Of a stretch of DNA of 64,000 nt, positions 9,273 to 17,635 are shown piece by piece (position 1 is the stretch's first letter; each line of letters begins with the position of its first letter). Location: contig CAVVSF010000009.1 of assembly GCA_963750915.1 (NCBI GenBank), positions 248,001 through 312,000 on the forward strand. The letters are read 5' to 3'. A program made the translations under genes and the position numbers. The notes beneath the pieces are model-generated. The model did no database searches. It was not told the DNA's origin and was given only the letters and a program-made list of their open reading frames with translations. The stretch comes from DATBJJ01 sp963750915 (GTDB lineage: Bacteria > Acidobacteriota > Vicinamibacteria > Vicinamibacterales > 2-12-FULL-66-21).

Positions 9273-10000
9273 ACCTCAACACTCTTCGCACGAAGATCTT
9301 CGGCGACGGCGCCGAACTCGGTGGCATGCTCGCGCTCTATCGTGAGCCGCACATCAAGGGGTTCACTACCAACCCGACGCTCATGCGGAAGGCCGGCATT
9401 ACCGACTACCGCGAGTTTGCCAGGCAGGTGGTGGCTGCCATTCCGGATCGCCCGATCTCGTTCGAGGTCTTCTCGGACGAATTCGCGGAGATGGAGCGCC
9501 AGGCGCTGGAGATTGCCGGGTGGGGCCAGCACGTCTACGTGAAGATCCCCGTCACGAACACCAGGCGCGAGCCCGCATACGATCTGATTCATCGCCTGTC
9601 GCACCGCGGCGTCCGCGTCAATGTGACGGCGATCATGACGCTCGAGCAAGTGCGCGAGGTGGTTGACGCGCTGACGGGCGGTGCGCCGTCCAACGTCTCG
9701 GTGTTCGCCGGCCGCATCGCCGACACCGGGCGGGATCCGGTGCCTCTGATGGCGGCAGCAGTGAAAATTCTTGAATCCGAGCCGAGTGCGGAGCTGATCT
9801 GGGCGAGCCCTCGCGAGCTGCTGAATGTGTTCCAGGCCGACGCGATCGGCTGTCACATCATCACAGTGACGCAAGACATCTTGAAGAAGCTCTCGCTCGT
9901 TGGCAAAGACCTCGCCGACTATTCGCTCGAAACCGTGAAGATGTTCCACGACGATGCGAAGGCCGCCGGGTTTTCGTTGGAGCTTGCAGCGGGGCGTTGA
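9269..10000 (+). CDS. Transaldolase family protein, probable sedoheptulose 7-phosphate supplier
   Basis: A 243-residue class I transaldolase/fructose-6-phosphate aldolase-like barrel. KGFTTNPTLMRKAG (30-43) matches the family's first signature, and Lys92 in VYVKIPVTN is the predicted Schiff-base lysine. The start is GTG, overlapping the phosphatase stop by 4 bases. Transaldolases interconvert fructose 6-phosphate, erythrose 4-phosphate and sedoheptulose 7-phosphate; the last is the GmhA substrate. A dedicated copy inside a heptose operon therefore makes metabolic sense, although that link is inference. Confidence 0.82.
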   Translation: MNLNTLRTKIFGDGAELGGMLALYREPHIKGFTTNPTLMRKAGITDYREFARQVVAAIPDRPISFEVFSDEFAEMERQALEIAGWGQHVYVKIPVTNTRREPAYDLIHRLSHRGVRVNVTAIMTLEQVREVVDALTGGAPSNVSVFAGRIADTGRDPVPLMAAAVKILESEPSAELIWASPRELLNVFQADAIGCHIITVTQDILKKLSLVGKDLADYSLETVKMFHDDAKAAGFSLELAAGR

Positions 10001-11793
10001 CCAGGAGCCCGAAATCAGAAAATGGTGTGCAGCCCTTGAACGCCGGCCTACCGATCCTCGGCCGCGCTCAATCCCCACGCGAAACCGGTGCCGCCTCCGG
10101 CGACCGGACGTCACCAACGCGTCCGCATCTCGAGCGGTGCCCGCTCTGCGGCGCAGAGGGCCTGCGATATCAGTTCACGCACGGCGCCACGCCAATCGTG
10201 TGCTGCTCCGGGTGCGGACTCCTGATGCGCAACCCCCAGCCCGCTGATTCGGAGTTGGGGGCGATTTACACTGAGCACTACTTCTTAGGCAGCGACGGGC
10301 CACAGGCGATGGCGGACGAGACCAGCCGGTTGAAGCGGCTGACCGCCGCCGCGTACCTCGACGAGATTGAAGCCAAGCTCGGTGTCGACGCACAGGGGCG
10401 GCGCGGGCTGCGGTTGCTGGAGCTGGGATCGGGTCTCGGCAACCTACTCGTCGAGGCCGCGTCGCGCGGCTACGAGGTGACCGGTGTCGAGTACGCTGAG
10501 AGCTCGGTGCGGGCTGCGAACGAGCGGCTCGGCGCCGAGCGGGTGCTGCAGGGCAGCATCGGCGACGTGTCGTTACCGGTCGAGCACTTCGACGTGGCCG
10601 TGCTGGCGGACGTGATCGAGCACACGCGGGATCCGCTCGCCGACCTGCGCCGGGTCTGGCGCGTGCTTCGGCCGGGTGCCGTCCTCTTCATCGCGGTGCC
10701 GAGCCTCGACAGCTGGTCGGCCCGGCTGATGCGCGAACGCTGGATGGAATTCAAGGACGAGCATCTGTTCTATTTCGACAGCCTGACCATGCAGTGGCTG
10801 TTCTTCAAGGCGGGCTTCGAGCAGGTCGAAATCGAGGCTGGCCGCAAGCGCCTCAGCCCAGATTACGTCATCGAGCATTTCGAACGGTTCCACGTGCCGC
10901 TCGTATCGCCCGCGGTGCGCTTCACCCGGACAGTGATGCCCGGCCCGCTCCGTCGCCAATCCATCGCTGTCGTCGCCAGCGGCATCAACGTGCTCGGCCG
11001 CCGCGCCGCGCTGCCGCCTCCCGGCGAGCGCGCCGAGCGATTGTCGATCATCATGCCGGTGTTCAATGAGCGCTCGACGTTTCCGCTGGTGATCGAGCCG
11101 CTCCTCGCGAAGACTATCCCGGGCATGGAGATTGAGATCGTCATCGTCGAAAGCAACTCAACGGACGGCACGCGGGACGAGGTGCGCAAAGTGGAGGGCC
11201 GTCCGCGCGTGCGTGTCGTCTACGAAGAGAGGCCGCGCGGCAAGGGCCACGCCGTGCGGGCGGGTTTGGCGCACGCAACCGGCGACTTCATCCTGATCCA
11301 GGATGCGGACCTCGAATACGATCTCAACGACTACGAAAGCCTTCTCGACCCGCTGCGGACAGGCCGCGCCGCGTTTGTTCTCGGCGCGCGGCACGGGATG
11401 GAGGGCCGGAGCTGGAAGATGAGGCATTTCACCGACCAGGTTATTGTGAGCCAGGTCATGAACTTGGGGCATCTGTTCTTCACCGGCCTCTTCAATCTCG
11501 TGTACGGCACGCGACTGCGCGACCCATTCACGATGTTCAAGGTGTTCCGACGCGACTGCCTCCACGGTCTTACGTTCGAATCGAATCGGTTCGACTTCGA
11601 TTGGGAGCTGGTTGGCAAACTCGTACGCGCGGGGTACATGCCAATCGAGATTCCCGTGAACTACGAGTCGCGATCGTTCGCACAAGGGAAAAAGGTCTCG
11701 TTCTTTCGTGATCCTCTGACGTGGTTTCGCGCGTGCTTCAAGTATCGATTCGTGCCTCTGGGGCGGCGTGGCCGCGCGCGTCGCGCGTTCTGA
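9997..11793 (+). CDS. Fusion: zinc-ribbon SAM methyltransferase + GT2 glycosyltransferase
   Basis: A 598-residue bifunctional protein. The N-terminal third has a treble-clef/zinc-ribbon pattern (CPLCG...CCSGCG) followed by a class I SAM-methyltransferase with motif I LLELGSGLGNL (near 138) and the post-I acidic and PGG(A) motifs. From about residue 348 a GT2 domain of the dolichol-phosphate-mannose synthase type follows (LSIIMPVFNE; metal site IQDADLEYD near 434). The listed start is TTG, overlapping the transaldolase stop by 4 bases; a GTG at 10027 is an alternative because the first 40 residues look unstructured. It ends the heptose operon. Methylation and sugar transfer on the same acceptor is a reasonable guess. 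Confidence 0.82.
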   Translation: MTRSPKSENGVQPLNAGLPILGRAQSPRETGAASGDRTSPTRPHLERCPLCGAEGLRYQFTHGATPIVCCSGCGLLMRNPQPADSELGAIYTEHYFLGSDGPQAMADETSRLKRLTAAAYLDEIEAKLGVDAQGRRGLRLLELGSGLGNLLVEAASRGYEVTGVEYAESSVRAANERLGAERVLQGSIGDVSLPVEHFDVAVLADVIEHTRDPLADLRRVWRVLRPGAVLFIAVPSLDSWSARLMRERWMEFKDEHLFYFDSLTMQWLFFKAGFEQVEIEAGRKRLSPDYVIEHFERFHVPLVSPAVRFTRTVMPGPLRRQSIAVVASGINVLGRRAALPPPGERAERLSIIMPVFNERSTFPLVIEPLLAKTIPGMEIEIVIVESNSTDGTRDEVRKVEGRPRVRVVYEERPRGKGHAVRAGLAHATGDFILIQDADLEYDLNDYESLLDPLRTGRAAFVLGARHGMEGRSWKMRHFTDQVIVSQVMNLGHLFFTGLFNLVYGTRLRDPFTMFKVFRRDCLHGLTFESNRFDFDWELVGKLVRAGYMPIEIPVNYESRSFAQGKKVSFFRDPLTWFRACFKYRFVPLGRRGRARRAF

Positions 11794-11820
11794 TCGCTCC
11801 CGCGTCATCGCTCCCTCACA

Positions 11821-11826
11821 TATAAT
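11821..11826 (+). promoter_or_regulatory. TATAAT -10 box for the YfhO-like gene
   Basis: A perfect TATAAT lies 6 bases before the GTG at 11833. A transcript starting at the usual distance would begin at or next to the start codon, so the mRNA may be leaderless. No ribosome binding site and no strong -35 box are visible. Confidence 0.45.
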
Positions 11827-11832
11827 CACCGC

Positions 11833-14826
11833 GTGATCGCACGATTCGTGCTCGCGTACGTCCTGGGTGTCCTTGCGTTCATCCCGCATCTGACGACGGT
11901 TGTCGATAAAGACGATTCCTTCAAGCTGGTTATCCTCATCACCTCCGAGGTCCCTGGGACCTTGCAGGTCTTCTACGATACCGGCGAGGGATTGCGGGAA
12001 ACCGATTCAGTGGCTGTCCCGCTGGAAGCGCGCCGCCGCGAGTACGAGCTGCCTCTTCGTCAGGGCGGCTACCGCTTGTTTCGAATCGATCCCGGGACCG
12101 AGGGTGGACGCTACACCATCGAACGCGCTGCCATCCGGAGACCAGACGGGTCGGACCATTGGCAGATTCCACTGGGGGAGCTGCGCCCGGTCAACCAGCT
12201 TTTGCTAGTCGAGAGCACGAGCGAGCGCCTGGTCGTCGATAGCCCGCCGGGCAGCAACGATCCGCAACTGCTTTATGCTCCCTCGCTGCCGTTCCAGCTA
12301 CACCAGCGGACGTTCGGCTTCCTTCTCGCTCGCCTAATCGGCTACGTCGTTGCCTTAGTTCTGCTGATTGGTGTCATCGAGCGGGCCTTGCGGCCAGTGG
12401 CGTCCGCTATCTGGCGACGGCTGCACTCGGCAGATCAATGGTCAGAGGCTCACCCCTGGAGCGCAATCCTGGTCGCGGCGGCGATCGCCACGCTGATTGC
12501 GACGTATCCGATTTTGTTGCTGAACCGAAGCTTGGTCTCGCCAAACAACGGCGGCACAGGGATGCTGTATGACCATCCGCCCTTTGTGCCCGGATCGCAG
12601 GATACCCACATTGAGGATGTTCGCGCTTCGGACGCATACGCGATGATGGCGGCGTTTCTCCCGTACGCAAAAGTGCAGCGCGATGCAGTTGCCCAATTAG
12701 AGGTGCCTCTCTGGAATCGTTTCAATGGGTCGGGGCGAGCCCTTTGGGGACAGGGCCAGACGTTCTTCTGCGATCCCCTTCACTGGCTGACGTTTCTCGA
12801 CGCCGATTGGGGCCAGGATCTGAAGTTCGTCGCGCACCGCTTCGTGTTTGCCGCTGGAGTCGGGCTGGTGGCGTTCATTGCCGGCTGCGGCTGGCTCTCC
12901 GCCGCGATGTCAGCCGCTTTGACGCCGTTTCTAGGCTTCTACACTTTTCGCTTCAACCATGACGCTGCGTTCGTCTTGAGCTACGCCCCATGGATTCTGA
13001 TTGCGTGGTTGAGGCTCGCAGACGCTCGAACACGGGTTCACATGGCGCGGTCGGCAGTCTTGCTATCGGTAGCTTCGGCCCTCGTGCTGCTGGCCTCTCC
13101 TCCCAAGGAAGCAGCCGTCATGCTGGCAGGCTGCCAAGCGGCGGGCTTGGTCCTGCTACTGCTGCGCAGAAAGGACGGCTCGGGATTCTGGCAGCGGCTG
13201 GGTTTTGCGACGGCCGCCGGCTTCGCTATGGTGGCAGTGACGGCGCCCCATTGGGTCGTGTTTCTCGACACGTTGCACAGTTCGGTCACCCTCTACGATC
13301 GACCAGGCGCTGCGCTCTTTCCTGTCACGGTAGCCCCGCAAATCCTGCTCGGTTCTCTCAATTCGGTGATCGTGCTTCCCGTCCTGCAAATTGCGATGGT
13401 GCCGCCGCTGATCGCCGCCGTCGTGAGTCCACGCCAGCTCTTCCAGCGGCCGGCGGTCCTCGCCTGCCTCGTGATTGCGACGGGTTTGATTGGCGTGGGA
13501 TTTGGTGCCATTCCGGCTGGTTGGCTGGTTCGCGTCCCTCTCGTTGCAAACATCTCCCAAATCAACAACACCACCACCACGGCCGCGATAGTGCTGCTTT
13601 CGGTGGTGTGCGCTGCTGGTTTGGAATCGCTTCAGGCCGCTTCGCGGTGGCGGGCGGGCCTCATTACTTCTTTGGTCGCTCTGACATCGGTTTGGCTCCT
13701 TCGTGATGCTGCCGTCAGAGCAGTCGACATGTCCGAAGTATGGATCGTCGGTCTGCTGTTGGCCGGCGCCGTCGCCGTTCCCATCTGTATGCGGGCCACG
13801 CGACGAGCGCCTGGAAGCATTCTTCCGATACTAAGCGTGTTTGCCCTTGGAGGGCTTCTGCTGATTCCTGGCGGACTCCAGATCGAGACGGGTGTTCCCT
13901 CACTCGACCGGCTATTGCTACAGCCGAGGCTTCGCGCTGACCTGGATGCGACCTCACCCGCCGTCGAGGCCATCTACCGGGCGATGAGCGAGCCCGCCCG
14001 CACAGTTGGTATTGACGCCGTGCTGAGGGCGGGTTCGCAGGGTCTCTATGGCCTGGAAGGGCTCGGCGGGCCCGATGCCTTGGTCAACCCATCCTACGAG
14101 CAGCTGGTCGATGCAGGACGGATCGACCGGCCGGACGGTCCCTTTTCGGTCGGAGGATGGACGACACTTGTGTCAGCGACCAGCTTCGATCACCTGACAC
14201 CGCTTCTGGACATGCTCAATGTGGGCTTTGTACTGGCACGCCCTGAACGTGTACTGCCAGGGCTTGTCGATGTGCCAGTGCAAGGAACCGATCGGTTGAA
14301 GCTCCTGCGTCGCCCCACGGCGTGGCCGCGCGCGTTCTTCGTAGACGGCGTTAGCGTATATGTTGAGCCACAGGAACTGCTCACACAGGTGGCTACAAAC
14401 GGGAAGCCCCTTGCGGCAGTCCAGTCCACCGACCATCGAGCGATGGAGGGCACACGAGGATTGCAAGCGCCGAAGGGCAACAGCATTCCAGCCCGAGGGT
14501 ACGTACTCACGGGGAACACGACGAGTTTCGTCGTCCGTGCGCCCGGACCAGGCGTTGCGATTCTGACGGAGGCATTTCTTCCAGTCGACTTCCGCGCGAC
14601 GTTGAACGGACGGCGAGTCCCCTACTTCCGTGTGAATCATGCGTTCAAAGCCGTGACGATTCCCTCCGCCGGCGACTGGGCGGTGAAGTTCGAGTACCGG
14701 CCGCGCCACTGGGATCTATCGCTGGCCATTGCAGGCGTCGGCCTGCTGCTGTTCGCGGCTTTGGGTGTGCTCAGTAGAGCTAGGTCACCAATTGCTGTTC
14801 ACGTAGCGGCGGCCGAGGAACGTTAA
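11833..14826 (+). CDS. YfhO-like polytopic membrane protein
   Basis: A 997-residue integral membrane protein. An N-terminal membrane helix precedes an extracytoplasmic region of about 130 residues, then many hydrophobic segments from about residue 160 to 690, then a soluble C-terminal domain and a last helix (LSLAIAGVGLLLF). The motif GSQDTHIEDVRASDAY and the segment PLWNRFNGSGRALWGQG after the first membrane block resemble the acceptor loop of YfhO/GT-C-type proteins. The end (EAFLPVDFRATLNGRRV) matches the 'shaped like a carbohydrate-binding' tail of the YfhO family. These proteins are thought to add sugars to surface polymers from lipid-linked donors. The start is GTG with TATAAT just upstream. 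A precise substrate cannot be named. Confidence 0.7.
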   Translation: MIARFVLAYVLGVLAFIPHLTTVVDKDDSFKLVILITSEVPGTLQVFYDTGEGLRETDSVAVPLEARRREYELPLRQGGYRLFRIDPGTEGGRYTIERAAIRRPDGSDHWQIPLGELRPVNQLLLVESTSERLVVDSPPGSNDPQLLYAPSLPFQLHQRTFGFLLARLIGYVVALVLLIGVIERALRPVASAIWRRLHSADQWSEAHPWSAILVAAAIATLIATYPILLLNRSLVSPNNGGTGMLYDHPPFVPGSQDTHIEDVRASDAYAMMAAFLPYAKVQRDAVAQLEVPLWNRFNGSGRALWGQGQTFFCDPLHWLTFLDADWGQDLKFVAHRFVFAAGVGLVAFIAGCGWLSAAMSAALTPFLGFYTFRFNHDAAFVLSYAPWILIAWLRLADARTRVHMARSAVLLSVASALVLLASPPKEAAVMLAGCQAAGLVLLLLRRKDGSGFWQRLGFATAAGFAMVAVTAPHWVVFLDTLHSSVTLYDRPGAALFPVTVAPQILLGSLNSVIVLPVLQIAMVPPLIAAVVSPRQLFQRPAVLACLVIATGLIGVGFGAIPAGWLVRVPLVANISQINNTTTTAAIVLLSVVCAAGLESLQAASRWRAGLITSLVALTSVWLLRDAAVRAVDMSEVWIVGLLLAGAVAVPICMRATRRAPGSILPILSVFALGGLLLIPGGLQIETGVPSLDRLLLQPRLRADLDATSPAVEAIYRAMSEPARTVGIDAVLRAGSQGLYGLEGLGGPDALVNPSYEQLVDAGRIDRPDGPFSVGGWTTLVSATSFDHLTPLLDMLNVGFVLARPERVLPGLVDVPVQGTDRLKLLRRPTAWPRAFFVDGVSVYVEPQELLTQVATNGKPLAAVQSTDHRAMEGTRGLQAPKGNSIPARGYVLTGNTTSFVVRAPGPGVAILTEAFLPVDFRATLNGRRVPYFRVNHAFKAVTIPSAGDWAVKFEYRPRHWDLSLAIAGVGLLLFAALGVLSRARSPIAVHVAAAEER

Positions 14827-15017
14827 AAGCTCTTGTCCTGCGATATCCGTTGGCCCGCAGCGGCATTCTTGATTTGATGAGTTTGTAGCTGTACCCTGCA
14901 GGACTCACCGCGACGCCTGTCTCTGGTCGTTCAACGGGAAGTCGGGTGGAACGGTATCGACCACGGAATCGCACCGCAGGCCAGTGCGGCCTGCGCCCCG
15001 CGAGTGAGAGGTCAAGA

Positions 15018-16101
15018 GTGGCGGACATTGCCCTTGGCGTGACGAGCGGGACCCAGATCGAGAACGATCGACCCCTTGTCGAACGGCTCATCGACGCGTT
15101 TCTGCGCGCCAACGAGAGCGCATGCTACAGCGACGACTCGCAATGGGCCACCATCAGGCGCATGCAGAATTCCGTCGTCGAGGCCATTCGCGCGCGTAAC
15201 ACTACAGCCGTCTCGAACATCCTCCGTTGGCCGCACGAAGGCTATCTCATGTACGGCTTCGAGGATTTGGGGGTCTGGAGCGTCGAGGCGTATAAGCTCC
15301 CGGAACGCAGGACAGGCTACGCCGCGCACTGCTACGAGCTTCTCCAACAGCTTGCGCGGGCGACCGGCGTACTCGCTCTGCCGAACCCAGAAGCGGCCGA
15401 CAGAGAGATATCGGTGCCGGAGCTGCCCATTCTCCTGGACCGCCTCGAAGCCGCGCTCGGCTTCTCGATTCGACCGCCCGAGCCGTATCCGTATTACTAC
15501 GGACTCGAGACCGATCGCGGTGTGCTCGGGGTGCGCGTGCTGAATGCCCTGGTACTGCGCGTGGCGCATCCGTCAACTCACCCGAGGCCTTGCGTCGCCT
15601 CGCATTCTCGAGGTGGGCGCCGGGATTGGCCGCCTGGCCGAGTACGCCCACCGATTGGGCCTTACCGACTACTGGATCGTTGATGTTCCGATGACGAGCC
15701 TCGTGCAGGGCCATTTTCTGGCTAACGCGTTAGGTGCGGACCGGGTCGTGCTGGACGGGGAGCCGGGCGGAAATGCTCGCAATGATGCCGTGAAGATTCT
15801 CAACCCAGAACGATTCTTCGCGGACGAGCGCCTGCAGTTTGATGTCGTGATTAACAGCGATTCGTTGACCGAACTCGGCAGGGACGTAGCAACGCGCTAC
15901 TTTCGCCGGGTTGCGGAACGCTCGCCAGTTCTCTTTAGCGTCAACCACGAGGTGAACGAATTTCGGGTGATCGACCTGCACCGGGAGCTGTGCGTGTTCG
16001 ATTCGGTCGACCGACGTCCCTACTGGATGCGAAACGGGTACGTCGAAGAGGTCTTCACTCATGCCAAGCCGCACCGGGGTCTGGCTTTGGGATGGCGCTA
16101 A
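15018..16101 (+). CDS. Putative sugar O-methyltransferase (frameshifted)
   Basis: The GTG at 15018 is preceded by GAGAGG (15006-15011), a good ribosome binding site. The first frame runs through helical sequence (NILRWPHEGYLMYGFEDLG) to GVRVLNAL near 15550. There homology continues in the +1 frame with WYCAWRIRQL and the SAM-binding motif ILEVGAGIGRLAEYA, ending at 16101. Removing one C from the CCC near 15547-15549 gives a single frame of about 360 residues, matching the bacterial 'putative sugar O-methyltransferase' family whose SAM motif sits mid-protein. The region is less GC-rich than what follows. Both halves look functional, so an extra base in the sequence is more likely than a pseudogene. 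Confidence 0.72.
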
Positions 16102-16283
16102 GTCGCAGCGCCCAAACTTGGCACGGCCGGCGACGGTGAAGTGAACTGAATCGATGTTGCGAAAGTGCCACGTCGGCAGAGTTCGAGATTTACCTGCCTT
16201 AGGGGTCGACACAGGCGAGTCTCTGGGAATCGTCGTAGACGGCCGGTCACAGGACGTCGCATCGTGCTCCTCCATTCCGATCG

Positions 16284-17609
16284 TCACGCCCCCTTCCGAT
16301 ACGCCTGAATCAACTCCCCGCGCAGGATATAGCGCTCCTCCTCGAACACCAGACCGCGCTCGGCCATGATCCGTCGCAGCTCCGCGTTGGTGTAGTGCGA
16401 GATGTGCTCGTCCTTGTAGCCGCCGGGGACTATGCCGTACAGCTTCTCGATGTAGACCCACTGCCAGTTGGCGTAGTCCGGCGTGCCAAGAACAAGCCGG
16501 CCGCCTGGCTGCAGCACGCGGCACAGCTCGTCGAGGATCGGCGACGCTTTCGGCACGTGCTCGATCACCTGCGAGCAGAGCACACACGGAAACGACGCAT
16601 CCGCGAAGGGTAGGGTGAAGCCGGAGCCGTGAACCAGCGGGCGGCCGAATTTGCGCGCGTAGCGCAGCTTCCGGTGCAGCACGTCGACGGCGACGCTCCC
16701 CGGCGGCAGGCTCGCGATGATCCGGCTCGAGCCGCAGCCGACGTCGAGGACCGGGCCTTCGCCGGCGATCAGATCGACGACGTGGCGATGGCGCGAGCGC
16801 TGCCAGTAGCGCTGCAGCGGGATCCGGCTGTCGTGGGCGCGGTCGTCGTAGTCGGCGGCGAGAATCGAGTTGCGCAGCAGCCACAGCTGGCCGAACGTCT
16901 TCAGCCAGGACCGGCCGACATCGGTGACGCGGCCGTGCGAGCTGCCGCCGGCCATCGGCCGATAGGCGAAGGGCACCTCGCGCACGCGCCAGCCCTCGGC
17001 GAACGCGCGGACGATGGTCTGCTGCAGGATGTCGTAGTCGCGGCTGGTCAGGGGCTGCTCGCGCAGCACGTCGCTGCGATAAAGGCGGACGCCGCTCGAG
17101 AGATCCTTGATCGGAACATCGAGCCCACGCGAGAACACCGCATTCAGCGATCGGCTCAGCACATTGCGCAACGCCCCCATCTCCGCTCGGCCGCCGTCGA
17201 CGAAGCGCGACGCGATGGTGACGTCGGCAAGCTCGCGGTCCCGCCACAGCCGGCCGACCATGCCCGGGCCGTCCGTCACGTCGGCGTCCATCGTCAGGAT
17301 GAAGCGGCCGCGCGCCCGCGCGAACCCCGAGCGCAGCGCGTCGCCATAGCCGCCCGCCACGTGCAGCGCCTCGGCGCCCGAGGCCGCCGCGGCATCCTGG
17401 ACCGAGCGGTCACCGCGCCAGCTGAGGACCACGATCTCGAAAGAAATGGCCAGGTCGTCGAGGAGGGTGCGCAGAGGCGGGAGCAGTGCCGCGATCTCGC
17501 GACCGTCGCGATCGGCCGGAATGAGAACGCTGAGGTCCAGGCTCGGGTCGCGTGCAGGACTGCCCGGCGACGACGCGGTCGCTGGCGAAGGCACGGACGC
17601 AGGAATCAT
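16284..17609 (-). CDS. Fusion: GT2 glycosyltransferase + SAM methyltransferase
   Basis: A 441-residue protein with the reverse domain order of the fusion at 9997. Residues about 25-240 form a GT2 fold (LDLSVLIPADRDGREIAA; metal site TMDADVTDG), including the DPM-like segment KDLSSGVRLYRSDVL. From about residue 285 a class I methyltransferase follows (VLDVGCGSSRII, QVIEHVPKASPILDEL, LQPGGRLVLGTPDY). The ATG at 17607-17609 lies 8 bases after a TATAAT read on the minus strand, with no ribosome binding site. It is divergent from the membrane protein at 17636. The role is probably sugar transfer plus methylation of the same glycan, but that is inference. Confidence 0.83.
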   Translation of the reverse strand: MIPASVPSPATASSPGSPARDPSLDLSVLIPADRDGREIAALLPPLRTLLDDLAISFEIVVLSWRGDRSVQDAAAASGAEALHVAGGYGDALRSGFARARGRFILTMDADVTDGPGMVGRLWRDRELADVTIASRFVDGGRAEMGALRNVLSRSLNAVFSRGLDVPIKDLSSGVRLYRSDVLREQPLTSRDYDILQQTIVRAFAEGWRVREVPFAYRPMAGGSSHGRVTDVGRSWLKTFGQLWLLRNSILAADYDDRAHDSRIPLQRYWQRSRHRHVVDLIAGEGPVLDVGCGSSRIIASLPPGSVAVDVLHRKLRYARKFGRPLVHGSGFTLPFADASFPCVLCSQVIEHVPKASPILDELCRVLQPGGRLVLGTPDYANWQWVYIEKLYGIVPGGYKDEHISHYTNAELRRIMAERGLVFEEERYILRGELIQAYRKGA

Positions 17610-17617
17610 CGCTGCTG

Positions 17618-17627
17618 ATTATAGAAT
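17618..17627. promoter_or_regulatory. Overlapping divergent -10 boxes
   Basis: On the minus strand TATAAT occupies 17623-17618, followed by 8 bases and the ATG of the GT2-methyltransferase gene. On the plus strand TAGAAT occupies 17622-17627, followed by 8 bases and the GTG at 17636 of the membrane protein gene. One 10-base AT island thus appears to serve both directions, each giving a nearly leaderless transcript. Confidence 0.5.
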
Positions 17628-17635
17628 CACTACCG

